Of a stretch of DNA of 43,451 bases, positions 30,146-37,742 are shown one piece after another. The position numbers and the translations under genes were made by a program. The stretch lies in contig NZ_JASITA010000053.1 of the NCBI RefSeq assembly GCF_030063415.1, positions 1 through 43,451 of the forward strand. The letters run 5' to 3'. Origin of the DNA: Streptomyces sp. H27-C3 (GTDB taxonomy: Bacteria > Actinomycetota > Actinomycetes > Streptomycetales > Streptomycetaceae). The notes below the pieces were generated by a model. That model ran no database searches. It saw only the letters and a list, made by a program, of their open reading frames with translations, and was not told where the DNA came from. The stretch's first letter is position 1, and each line of letters starts with the position of its first letter.

Positions 30146-31096
30146 TTGCCCACCCAGACCGCCGCATCCGTGGAGCTGGTCCCCTGCGCGCGCGGGCGTG
30201 CCAGGGGGCCGCGTCGTTGGATCTCCGCCCTGCGCCGTACGCCTGTCTCGATCTGGAACGACGACGTCTCCGACTGGGCAGCAGCCCTGACGTACTACGC
30301 CATCCTCTCGCTGCTCCCGGCGCTCCTTGTCACCGTGTCCGTGATCGGCCTGGCCAACCCCGGGGCCACGACCGCGCTGATCGCCGACATCACCGCCTTC
30401 GCCCCCGCGGAGTCCGGGGAGGCGCTGCGTCGCCCGCTGGAGGCGGCGACCAAGGAGAGCGCCGCCGTATGGCTGCTCGTCGGGAGTGGGACCGTGAGCG
30501 CGGTGTGGTCCGCCTGCAGCTATCTGGCGGTCTTTCGCCGGGCACTGCACGCCATGCACCATGTCCAGGACGTTCGTCCCGCCTTGCGCAAGGCCCACAT
30601 CATCGTGGCCTCGGCGATTGGGCTGCTCGTCCTCCTCATGACCAGTGCCTTCGCTCTGGTCATGACAGGGCCGGTGGCCCGCTGGCTCGGCCGGCGTGTC
30701 GGCCTGGCCCATGCCAGTGAGACGCTGTGGTCGGTCCTCAAGTGGCCGGTTCTGCTCTGTCTCGTCGCCTGTCTGATCCTTGTGCTCTTCCGTACCGGCC
30801 CGCGATCAGCGCGTGGCATTCGTGCGGGGCTGCCCGGCGGAATCCTGGCCGCGTTCCTGTGGCTGGTCGCCTCGGCGGGCTTCGCCCTGTACGCGACCCA
30901 GATCGCCAGTTACAGCCGCCTCTACGGTTCGCTCGCGGGGCTGGTCGTCTTCCTGATCTGGGTCTGGTTCGCCAATCTCGCCCTGCTGGCAGGGGCGCAG
31001 TTCAATGTGGAACTGCACGGCAGTGACCGAGCCTCCTCCGATGCGCTTCCGGCTGAGGCCGCCCTGCCGGAGAGCGACGCACCCTCCGTCGGCTGA
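30146..31096 (+). CDS. YihY/BrkB-family inner membrane protein
   Basis: TTG 30146, with GGAG upstream, starts 316 residues. After a basic cytoplasmic head the protein has about six membrane helices. Family blocks are clear: DDVSDWAAALTYYAILSLLP, VGSGTVSAVWSACSYLAVFR, VLFRTGPRSARGIRAGLPGG, and SRLYGSLAGLVVFLIWVWFA followed by NLALLAGAQFNVEL. YihY/BrkB proteins (formerly annotated as ribonuclease BN) have no established activity. The gene is complete. A truncated winged-helix gene converges on it from the opposite strand. Confidence 0.88.
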   Translation: MPTQTAASVELVPCARGRARGPRRWISALRRTPVSIWNDDVSDWAAALTYYAILSLLPALLVTVSVIGLANPGATTALIADITAFAPAESGEALRRPLEAATKESAAVWLLVGSGTVSAVWSACSYLAVFRRALHAMHHVQDVRPALRKAHIIVASAIGLLVLLMTSAFALVMTGPVARWLGRRVGLAHASETLWSVLKWPVLLCLVACLILVLFRTGPRSARGIRAGLPGGILAAFLWLVASAGFALYATQIASYSRLYGSLAGLVVFLIWVWFANLALLAGAQFNVELHGSDRASSDALPAEAALPESDAPSVG

Positions 31097-31157
31097 CCGG
31101 CGCACAGGCGGCCGACCGAAGGACGCGCCGAATCCGCGCGAGCAGCTGCCCGCGCAC

Positions 31158-31516
31158 AACGCCTCGGCGGTGACCTGGAAGGCCCGGATGCCGAGTTGAG
31201 CACCCTCCTTGATCAGCGCGGTGCTGATCCTCGCTGTTGCGTCCACGTTGTCCACCGGCCACAGGGCGGCGGCGAGCGCGGCTAGTTCCGCGGGGCGGTG
31301 GAAGTGCGGCGCGCCGCGGAAGGACCAGACACGTTCAAGGCCGACCGGCGACGAGCCCCGTGCCGCGAGCGCCTGACGGGCCGATCCGCTTGGTGTGTCC
31401 TGCACGCCCATGGCCAGTACGTCCGGTGCGGACAGGGAACGGTCGAACCCGTGCACCGCCACCCGGTAGGCCATCACCTGTTCCCGGCTCACTTCGATCC
31501 GGTGCGTACCGCTCAC
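31158..31516 (-). pseudogene. Winged-helix DNA-binding domain (YcaQ/HTH_42-like) protein, 3' truncated
   Basis: GTG 31516 starts SGTHRIEVSREQVMAYRVAV, then LAMGVQDTPSGSARQALAAR, LERVWSFRGAPHFHRPAELA and LIKEGAQLGIRAFQVTAEAL. This is the N-terminus of winged-helix DNA-binding-domain proteins (HTH_42), a family that includes DNA-crosslink glycosylases such as AlkX/YcaQ. Homologous sequence ends at about 31158; the frame continues as unrelated CAGSCSRGFG-type residues into the end of the YihY gene. About two thirds of the protein is missing, including the part that carries the glycosylase residues. It is probably inactive. Confidence 0.75.
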
Positions 31517-31830
31517 GATCACACCCTTCCTCCGCGCGTGTCCGAACCGTACTTCCACCGTGCCGTGGGACCGGGGAGTTGAGCCGGCGGACCTTCTGTG
31601 AAGTCAGTCGTGCCGTACGAGGACGTGCCCGAATCCGGCCCACAGCCGCGCGCTGTAATGCTGTCGCCGGTCGTCGTGTCGCCGCAGTGGGCAGGCACCG
31701 CTGAGTCGGTTGGCCCGGCCGCGGCGCGCGGACCACTCGACGGGCTTGAGGCCCCATCAGAACCGGGGTGTGGCACGGTGAACGGCGGGACGAGCGGCGC
31801 GGCGGCACGTCCGCGAGCTCGTCGGTTCGC
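31517..31830. other. Non-coding stretch
   Basis: Arg/Pro-rich frames on both strands lack coding character. I see nothing to annotate besides the hairpin that follows at 31831. Confidence 0.4.
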
Positions 31831-31858
31831 GAGCCCGACCGGCCCGCCGGTCGGGCTC
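31831..31858 (-). terminator. 12-bp hairpin after the coiled-coil membrane protein gene
   Basis: GAGCCCGACCGG (31831-31842), loop CCCG, CCGGTCGGGCTC (31847-31858), perfect stem, 25 bases beyond the stop of the minus-strand gene at 31883. Confidence 0.75.
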
Positions 31859-31882
31859 GGTGCCGCAGTGCAACGCCGGGGT

Positions 31883-32743
31883 TCAGTCCTCTGCTGAGGG
31901 CCGCCTCCGGCGTGTGACGTCGATGGCGAGGGCGGTGTGTGCGGCGGAGAGGAATTCCGTCCGGGCCTGCCAGAACGCGTGTCGACGCTCGCCGAGTTTG
32001 GACATGAGCCGCACCCCGTAGGGACTTCCCCCGGCCGAGCGCAGGCTGCTCAGCAAGGCTGCGGCGTGGGCGGGCCTGATGCCGGGGCAGTCGCCCAGAG
32101 CGTGGGCGAACGCCTCACGCGCGGCGCGGAGTTCCGGCGTCGCGTCGGTGCCGACCGGGCGCTCGTGCAGCAGCCTGTCGAGCCGGGCGAGCGCGGCCCG
32201 GGCGTTCGTCCCGGGTGTGGCGGTGCCGGCAGGGGAGCCGCCCTCACCTGCGCGGAGTTCCTCCAGGTAGCCCAGTCCTCCGAGGTAGTCGGCACATCTG
32301 GCCATGGTCCGCTGCCAGTCGGAGAACCGGTCCGCACTCGCCTCCGCGGTTGCGGAGGCTTCCGCGGGGCCCTCGAGTTCGACCACAGCGAGCGCATCGC
32401 GGATCTCGCCGACCCAGCTGAGGAGCGAGGCGGAGCACTCGACGGCGCTCCGCGCCGAGCTCCCGTCGAACTCATCGGCTGCGTGGGCGGCCTTCCCCAG
32501 TGCGGAGAGGAAGGCGGCGTACGCGTCCCGGCGCAGCGACAGGCGCCACTGTTCGTGGACGGCCCGGGACGTATCCACGGCGGCCCGGTACGTGGCCTCC
32601 GCTTGTGCGAGCCCGGCGCGATGGGTGGCCTCCGCCGACCGCAGCGCGGCCTTCACCTGCCAGCGCACCGCGAACACGGTGGCCGGTATCGCGACGAGAG
32701 CGACGACAGGCGCCGCGACAGCGCCGATCCCTGCAAGGTCCAT
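31883..32743 (-). CDS. Membrane-anchored coiled-coil hypothetical protein
   Basis: A 286-residue protein starting at ATG 32743. The N-terminus is one membrane helix (GIGAVAAPVVALVAIPATVF) followed by a long heptad-like helix (AALRSAEATHRAGLAQAEAT, YRAAVDTSRAVHEQWRLSLR, RDAYAAFLSALGKAAHAADE). The rest is helical and charged. The RDAYAAFL motif after ATYRAALD-type repeats occurs in a set of Streptomyces proteins with no assigned function. There is no catalytic motif. The gene is solitary and has its own terminator. Confidence 0.7.
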   Translation of the reverse strand: MDLAGIGAVAAPVVALVAIPATVFAVRWQVKAALRSAEATHRAGLAQAEATYRAAVDTSRAVHEQWRLSLRRDAYAAFLSALGKAAHAADEFDGSSARSAVECSASLLSWVGEIRDALAVVELEGPAEASATAEASADRFSDWQRTMARCADYLGGLGYLEELRAGEGGSPAGTATPGTNARAALARLDRLLHERPVGTDATPELRAAREAFAHALGDCPGIRPAHAAALLSSLRSAGGSPYGVRLMSKLGERRHAFWQARTEFLSAAHTALAIDVTRRRRPSAED

Positions 32744-32837
32744 GGGCCGTCATTGTGCCGTAGACCACGGGCGCTCAAGGCAGTTGCGCAAGATCAATGC
32801 GGCTACGGGGCGCGGCACGTGTGGCCCTGGCGGCGCT

Positions 32838-33039
32838 CGGGCGCCGCCAGGCCCGCGCCGCCGCTCTGCTGACCCTGGCCCTGCCCGGTGGCGTGTACGT
32901 CTACCAGGGCGATGAGCTGGGCCTCGCGGAGGTGCAGGACCTGCCCGACCACGTCATTCAGGACCCGACCCTCGCACGGTCCGGGGGAGTGGACCGGGGC
33001 TGGGACGGCTGTCGGGTGCCGCTGCAATGGAGCGCCGGG
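32838..33039 (+). pseudogene. GH13 alpha-glucosidase internal fragment (fused to a glyoxalase tail)
   Basis: The frame starting at 32797 reads RRQARAAALLTLALPGGVYV, YQGDELGLAEVQDLPDHVIQ and DPTLARSGGVDRGWDGCRVP-LQWS, an internal block of GH13 alpha-glucosidases or oligo-1,6-glucosidases: the PGGVYVYQGDELGL region belongs to the last strands of the (beta/alpha)8 barrel. The catalytic Asp, Glu and Asp lie upstream in the family and are absent. At about 33033-33040 the reading passes in frame into glyoxalase sequence. The C-terminal domain of a GH13 enzyme, possibly of the same gene, lies on the opposite strand at 33660-33952. Confidence 0.8.
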
Positions 33040-33198
33040 CACACCGTCTTTGTCGACGACTTCGACACCCGCGTGGCCCAGGCAGCCGATCGGGGTCTGC
33101 CGTCCACGAAGTGGGAGACCTACTCGAACGGCGTACGCAAAGCCACATACGTTGATCCCGACGGCAACGAGATCGGGTTCGGCGGCGCCCCGCTCTGA
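33040..33198 (+). pseudogene. VOC/glyoxalase-family C-terminal fragment
   Basis: In frame after the GH13 block, the sequence GHTVFVDDFDTRVAQAADRG, LPSTKWETYSNGVRKATYVD and PDGNEIGFGGAPL is the last half of a vicinal-oxygen-chelate domain. The final Glu in DPDGNEIGFGG is the typical C-terminal metal ligand. The first metal-binding half is absent. A chimeric polypeptide of 133 residues (32797-33198) is formally open, but its parts are incomplete and it is unlikely to fold. Confidence 0.8.
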
Positions 33199-33405
33199 CC
33201 GGAAGCCAGGCGCCGGGGCGCCGGGGCGATCCCGCGCGGGTCGACCGGGGCGCGCTGTGGGCGGCGGGTGAACCGTCGACGCCGCGGGCCCGAACCTCGG
33301 CAGCCATGAGACGCCCTCTGCCCATCAGGCGCGCACCATGTCACCTGCTCACCCTCACCCACGCGGTGAATCGATTCACACACGGACCTAGCGAGCGGAA
33401 CCTGA

Positions 33406-33576
33406 GCCGTCATAGAGGTGCCGGTGGGAGCGGAGGCCGAAGTGCACGTCCCTGCGCCCACCCGTTCGGCCGCCACAGCTCCCCGCGGAGCACGCTACCT
33501 GCGGTCGGAGGGCGGCCATGTCGTCTACCAAGTGCCGCACGGGAAGTGGGACTTCACCTCACGTCCGGGTCGCTGA
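33406..33576 (+). pseudogene. GH78 alpha-L-rhamnosidase C-terminal fragment
   Basis: The frame reads AVIEVPVGAEAEVHVPAPTR, SAATAPRGARYLRSEGGHVV and YQVPHGKWDFTSRPGR before a stop at 33576. The VPVGxxAxVHVPA beginning and the GARxxRxEGGxxVYxVxxGxWxF end are the C-terminal beta-sandwich of bacterial alpha-L-rhamnosidases. A TGA at 33403 precedes it, and the catalytic (alpha/alpha)6 barrel is absent. Confidence 0.7.
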
Positions 33577-33659
33577 CCGGCTGAACAGTCTCCGCCCGTA
33601 TGAGCAGGCGGGAAGCCTCCTCGCCCTGCGCACCAGGGCGGGGAAGCTCCGGCATGCGC

Positions 33660-33952
33660 ACTCTCACATACTCAGCCACACGGCGGCACCAATGGGCAGC
33701 CTGCGCTCGCCCCAGCCCCGGCGGGCGGAAGCGCCACGCTGGAGAGCAGGATCTCCGCCGCCTCGGACAGGTCCACCGGCGCGTCTCCCAGATTGACCAG
33801 GCAGCGGAAGCCACCCGCGCGGTCGAAGCAGACCGTCCCCGGACCGGCGTCCACCCACGTCAGCTCCTCCCCCAGGCCTGCCACCTGCCGCCGGCGCACG
33901 GCCAGGGCCCTCCGGTGGAGGTGCAGGAAAGAAGCGGGGTCGGCGCGGTGAC
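33660..33952 (-). pseudogene. GH13 alpha-glucosidase C-terminal domain fragment, opposite strand
   Basis: The minus strand reads PASFLHLHRRALAVRRRQVA, GLGEELTWVDAGPGTVCFDR and AGGFRCLVNLGDAPVDLSEA-AEILLSS, the C-terminal beta-sandwich of GH13 alpha-glucosidases. A late frameshift separates a frame stopping early (PPCG) from one ending RRLPIGAAVWLSM, the expected C-terminus. It faces the GH13 internal fragment at 32838-33039 on the plus strand, so one gene was split by an inversion, or two copies contributed. Confidence 0.8.
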
Positions 33953-34051
33953 GTCACCAAGGAGCTTCGGCCGGCGAGGTGTCAACAGACACCGTGATAG
34001 CCTCTAACTAAAGCGTGATGATGTAGTCGTGAAGGTGTGGAGGTGGCAGGT

Positions 34052-34699
34052 ATGGCCGAAACGGGCACGAAAACCCCGCGCGAGCGCTATCGCGTCCAGG
34101 TGCGCGCAGAGGTCAAGGAACGCGCGTGGGAGCAGATCGCCACAGCGGGAGCCTCCGCGCTCTCCCTCAACGCGATCGCCAAGCAGATGGGCATGAGCGG
34201 CCCCGCGCTCTACCGCTACTACGCCAGCCGCGACGAGCTCATCACCGAGCTGATCAGGGACGCGTACCAAAGCCTCGCCGATACCTTCAGTGCAGCCTCC
34301 GAAGCCGGTGCCGACATCGCCACGCTGGCGCACGCCGTGCGCGGATGGGCCCTGGACGACCCCCACCGATACCTGCTCGTCTATGGCACTCCAGTTCCCG
34401 GCTACCACGCGCCCGACGATGTCACCGTCATCTCGTCCCAGATCATGACGACCCTGCTCGACGCCTGCGCCACGTCGGCCCCGGACAGCCCCGCGACGCC
34501 GTTCGCCGCGCACCTCGAAGACCATCGACAGTGGACGGACGACCACCAGGCCACGCCCGCGGTACTCCACCGTGCCCTGACCGTCTGGACTCGGCTGCAC
34601 GGCGTCCTGTCCCTGGAACTCGCGGGCCACTTCACCGGAATGGGATTCGACCCCGCGCTGCTCTTCGCAGCCGAACTGGACGACCTGCTGGCGCACTGA
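34052..34699 (+). CDS. TetR-family regulator with a WHG-type C-terminal domain
   Basis: ATG 34052 follows GGAGG by eight bases and was preferred to an in-frame GTG at 34037. The 215-residue protein has a TetR helix-turn-helix (LSLNAIAKQMGMSGPALYRY, then YASRDELITELIRDAYQSLA). Its C-terminal domain contains RGWALDDPHRYLLVYGTPVP-GYHAP and TRLHGVLSLELAGHFTGMGF, the hallmark of TetR_C/WHG-type regulators. Upstream neighbours are remnants and no divergent target exists; its target may be distant. The gene itself is intact. Confidence 0.88.
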   Translation: MAETGTKTPRERYRVQVRAEVKERAWEQIATAGASALSLNAIAKQMGMSGPALYRYYASRDELITELIRDAYQSLADTFSAASEAGADIATLAHAVRGWALDDPHRYLLVYGTPVPGYHAPDDVTVISSQIMTTLLDACATSAPDSPATPFAAHLEDHRQWTDDHQATPAVLHRALTVWTRLHGVLSLELAGHFTGMGFDPALLFAAELDDLLAH

Positions 34700-35062
34700 C
34701 CACGCGGCACCCGTTCCCGCGCGGGCTCGGCGAGTCCCTGTGGGGAGGTCGCCGGGCTTCAGTCTCCTGGCCTTGGCTGCCGGTCGGGCAGGCGTTTGGT
34801 GTGGCGGAGTGTAGGCGGTGAATGTGACAGGAGGTGTTCGATCGGGAGTTCGGGGCCCCCTCCAGCGTCTTCTCACGCAACTCCCGCACGACCGTCCCCC
34901 TCCAGGGTCTCGCCCGGCAGCTCCCATGTACTGCTGCGGCCGCTGCGGTGCCGCCGGAGTGGCGCTCCTTGCGGACCGTGGGTGATCGCCACGAAGCCGT
35001 ACTCGACGAGCAGGTCCCCCACAACTTTGAGGTAAGCAGCTTCTTCGAACCGGGCCGCCGAA
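34700..35062 (-). pseudogene. Probable Nudix hydrolase remnant
   Basis: Between the TetR and erythromycin-esterase genes the minus strand has Nudix-like pieces in different frames: VEYGFVAITHGPQGAPLRRH, SGRSSTWELPGETLEGD (about 34890-34950) and, one frame over, TVVRELREKTLEG followed by IEHLLSHSP in a third frame. Together they resemble the Nudix box GETLEGD...RELREKTG, where the canonical REUxEE ends E-E but here has Lys. Loss of frame in the middle of the box means it cannot be functional. The match is short and rests on pattern recognition. The 34700-34840 part shows nothing. Confidence 0.45.
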
Positions 35063-36265
35063 CTAGTCCTCCGGAACGTCCTTGATGAACACGATCCCGT
35101 CGTTTGCGGCCAGGTGCGCCGGGTCCAGTGGGAAGTAGCCGTAGTAGGGGGACACGCGGGGGGCGGGCGGCGTGTCGCTGAGGGCGCTGGCCAGCCGGGG
35201 GGCGTCGACGACGTAGGGGTCCTCCGGGAGCGCGTACAGAAGTCCTTCGACCGTGTCCGGTGGCGGGGTGCCCACTCCCTGGTGCCGCATCGTGCCGAGA
35301 GCTGTGGCCAGGAAGGCATACCCCACGCCCAGTTGGGCGCTCACGAGCGCGCCGGCGCTCCACCACTCCAGCGGAAGGTCGCCCATCCGCATCGTGCTCT
35401 TGTTCCGCTGGAGATGGCCGTTGTGGGCGTGGACCAGTGCCGGGACCCGTTCGGCGATGGCGAGAAGGTTGTCGGCCATCATCTGGTCCCGCAGGCCCAC
35501 CAGTCGCGTCATGCGGCTCGGTGAGCTGTCGGCCATCCAGAAGTGGTAACGCAGCAGGCCGGTGGCGGTGCGTCCGTACAGGCGCACCCGGTCCAGATCG
35601 TCTCGCGAGGTCGTCGTGATCAGGTGCGGTGTCTGCGCGTCGAGCAGCGCCACCAGATCATCGGCGACCAGTCGCAGTTCCTTGGCATCGGCCGACTGCC
35701 CCACGGACTGGGCCGGGTCCATCATCGCGGCGGGATTGGTCCACAGGTCGTCGGCGCCGAGCAGGCGGTCGAGCGTTTCCGCGGTGCAGGGGAGCAGGCC
35801 CGTGTCGACCAGGGCCGCGAGGTAGTCGTGGAGTGCGGTGAGGGCCTGCCGGGGGCTCGCGGCGCCGGTGATCTCCAGCGGGCCGTCGAAACCGGCGAAG
35901 CGGAGCAGCTCGGACGCGGCCCGGCCGCTGTTGTACGCACGCATCCAGCGCACGAGTTCGCGATTGGCCGCGGACGCGCCGAACCCGTGGCTGAACCCGC
36001 GGTCCATGACCTCGTCGAGAGTGCCCGTGCCCGAAGTGACGTAGCCGTCCACGACCAGACCCATCATGCAGTCGCTCTCGACCACGATCGTCCGATAGCC
36101 CTCCTGCTCCACGAGCTGCCGGAAGAGCTCGTTGCGCAGATTGAGGGGAGTGTCCTGGCCGTGAGTGGGCTCGCCCAGGGCGAGCAGCCGTGGCCGGGCC
36201 GGAAGCAGCCTCATGACGGCGGCGGCCTCGACGGAATGGGCGATTTCCTTGATGTCAGTAGCCAT
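35063..36265 (-). CDS. Erythromycin-esterase family protein
   Basis: A 400-residue protein from ATG 36265. The family's N-terminal active-site block is LLALGEPTHGQDTPLNLRNE with Glu32 and His35, followed by YRTIVVESDCMMGLVVDGYV, and a second His-rich block PALVHAHNGHLQRNKSTMRM about residue 285. These match EreA/EreB-type enzymes that open macrolactone rings, though most chromosomal members have unknown substrates and may not confer resistance. It is divergent from a TioE-like MerR regulator with a palindrome between them, so it is likely inducible. The protein looks intact and typical in length. Confidence 0.88.
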   Translation of the reverse strand: MATDIKEIAHSVEAAAVMRLLPARPRLLALGEPTHGQDTPLNLRNELFRQLVEQEGYRTIVVESDCMMGLVVDGYVTSGTGTLDEVMDRGFSHGFGASAANRELVRWMRAYNSGRAASELLRFAGFDGPLEITGAASPRQALTALHDYLAALVDTGLLPCTAETLDRLLGADDLWTNPAAMMDPAQSVGQSADAKELRLVADDLVALLDAQTPHLITTTSRDDLDRVRLYGRTATGLLRYHFWMADSSPSRMTRLVGLRDQMMADNLLAIAERVPALVHAHNGHLQRNKSTMRMGDLPLEWWSAGALVSAQLGVGYAFLATALGTMRHQGVGTPPPDTVEGLLYALPEDPYVVDAPRLASALSDTPPAPRVSPYYGYFPLDPAHLAANDGIVFIKDVPED

Positions 36266-36281
36266 GCCTTAAACGGTATCG

Positions 36282-36298
36282 TTGAACCTTCGGTTGAA
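36282..36298. promoter_or_regulatory. Imperfect palindrome between the esterase and TioE-like genes
   Basis: TTGAACC-TTC-GGTTGAA: arms complementary at six of seven positions, also seen as two direct GTTGAA copies. It lies 17 bases upstream of the esterase start and 26 upstream of the TioE-like ATG at 36324, in the only intergenic space they share. A MerR-type dimer is the probable binder. Confidence 0.5.
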
Positions 36299-36323
36299 AC
36301 TTTCTCGCGATATCGGCAGGCAC

Positions 36324-37055
36324 ATGGTGCGAAACCTTCAAAGCGGTGAGCGGCTCAGGCCGATTGACCTGGCGCGTGAGCACGGTCTGTCCACGCAGGC
36401 CATCAGGAACTACGAGGCGGTCGGCATCCTTCCGGCCGCCGGGCGCACACCCCACGGCTACCGCACCTATACCCCGCTGCACGCACGGGCCCTGCGCACG
36501 TTCCTCGCGCTGATGCCCGGCCACGGCCACCAGGCGGCGGCATCGATCATGCGAGCGGTCAACCGGGGCGCGGTCGATGAGGCGTTGCGCCTCATCGATG
36601 AGAGTCACGCCCAGCTCCTTGAGGACCGGCAGACCCTTCGGGCCGTGGAGCGCGCCCTCCCTGACCTGGAGCCCACTGCGGCGTCCGAGCCCGACCATGT
36701 GTCCGGGCCCGGCGGCACGTTCATCGGGCCGCTGGCAGGGAAGCTCGGGATCCGGCCTGCCACGCTGCGTAAGTGGGAGCGCGCCGGGCTGGTACGCCCG
36801 CGCCGCGACTCGCAGACCGGGTACCGGGTCTACGACGGGGCCGACGTGCGGGACGCCAGACTGGCCCACCAGCTCAGGCGGGGTGGCTACCTGTTGGAGC
36901 AGATCGCCCCGCTGATCGCCCAGGTGCGGGCGGCCGGTGGGCTGGAGCCGCTGGAGGCCGCCCTGCACGACTGGCGCGGGCGGCTGTCCGCCCGCGGGCG
37001 CGCGATGCTGGCTGGGGCCGCCGAGTTGGAAGCGTACCTGCGCGAGCGTGAATGA
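36324..37055 (+). CDS. TioE-like double MerR-domain regulator
   Basis: From ATG 36324 the 243-residue protein contains two MerR-type DNA-binding modules in tandem. The first is LRPIDLAREHGLSTQAIRNY-EAVGILPAAGRTPHGYRTYT. The second is LAGKLGIRPATLRKWERAGL-VRPRRDSQTGYRVYDGADVR. A helical linker (LRLIDESHAQLLEDRQTLRA) joins them. TioE-family proteins with this layout are linked to thiocoraline and other resistance or biosynthesis loci. The in-frame TTG at 36282 lies inside the palindrome and was not chosen. It probably controls the divergent erythromycin-esterase-like gene. Confidence 0.85.
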   Translation: MVRNLQSGERLRPIDLAREHGLSTQAIRNYEAVGILPAAGRTPHGYRTYTPLHARALRTFLALMPGHGHQAAASIMRAVNRGAVDEALRLIDESHAQLLEDRQTLRAVERALPDLEPTAASEPDHVSGPGGTFIGPLAGKLGIRPATLRKWERAGLVRPRRDSQTGYRVYDGADVRDARLAHQLRRGGYLLEQIAPLIAQVRAAGGLEPLEAALHDWRGRLSARGRAMLAGAAELEAYLRERE

Positions 37056-37344
37056 GACCTCGGCCGCCGACCGACGCGAAACTTGACGCGATCGAGTGTC
37101 CGCGGCCTCCCAGGACACAGGCCGCGCGGAGGTCTTGGACCGCGCCCGGCGGCGCCGAAGGCCCACAGCAGGTATGCGCGGAGGGCTTGTCCGCCGCGGC
37201 AGACGAGAAACAACGAAGGCGAGGAGGTCGCTGTCACCCACTCCTTGCCAATTACTTCTTACAGCGCACTGGGGAGCTTGCGGCAAGGCCCCCAGGGTGT
37301 GCCGCAGAATCGTCCGCCGAGACCAGAACGACCGGACCGGCCGG
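37056..37344. other. Non-coding stretch before a gene remnant
   Basis: About 290 bases with no supported gene. Short frames on the plus strand lack coding character until the monooxygenase tail begins at about 37345. Confidence 0.4.
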
Positions 37345-37515
37345 CTTTCGGTGGCGCGCTGGGCTGACCGGGTCGACCATGTCGTCGACGTCAGCGCGGA
37401 GTTGGACGCGCCCGCGGCGCTGCTGCGGCCGGACGGCCATGTGGCGTGGGGCGGTGAGGATCAGCAGGATCTGCTCAGCCAATTGCCGAAGTGGTTCGGC
37501 GCTGCCGCCGGCTGA
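37345..37515 (+). pseudogene. FAD-dependent monooxygenase C-terminal remnant
   Basis: The frame ending at 37515 reads WADRVDHVVDVSAELDAPAA-LLRPDGHVAWGGEDQQDLLS and QLPKWFGAAAG. This is the thioredoxin-like C-terminal domain end of FAD-binding aromatic hydroxylases (rifampicin-monooxygenase-like), in which ALLRPDGHVAW is diagnostic. All FAD-binding motifs are missing. From 37516 to 37742 I see nothing. Confidence 0.75.
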
Positions 37516-37742
37516 GCGCGCAGTGTGGCCCGAAAGGTGGGCCGTTGCGGCGAGATGCGCGACATCGTGGCGACGAGTCAGGCCGAGCGGGACGAGATGA
37601 GCCGCCCTTGATCGCCCCGGGGTGCTGGTGATTGAGAGCGGCCCGGGCTGTGAGCCGCGGTGGCGGTGAAGGTGGACAACACGGTGGACTCCCGCCGGGC
37701 CGACTCATCGGGTTGAGTCATGAGGCCGAGTCATGGGCCGAG

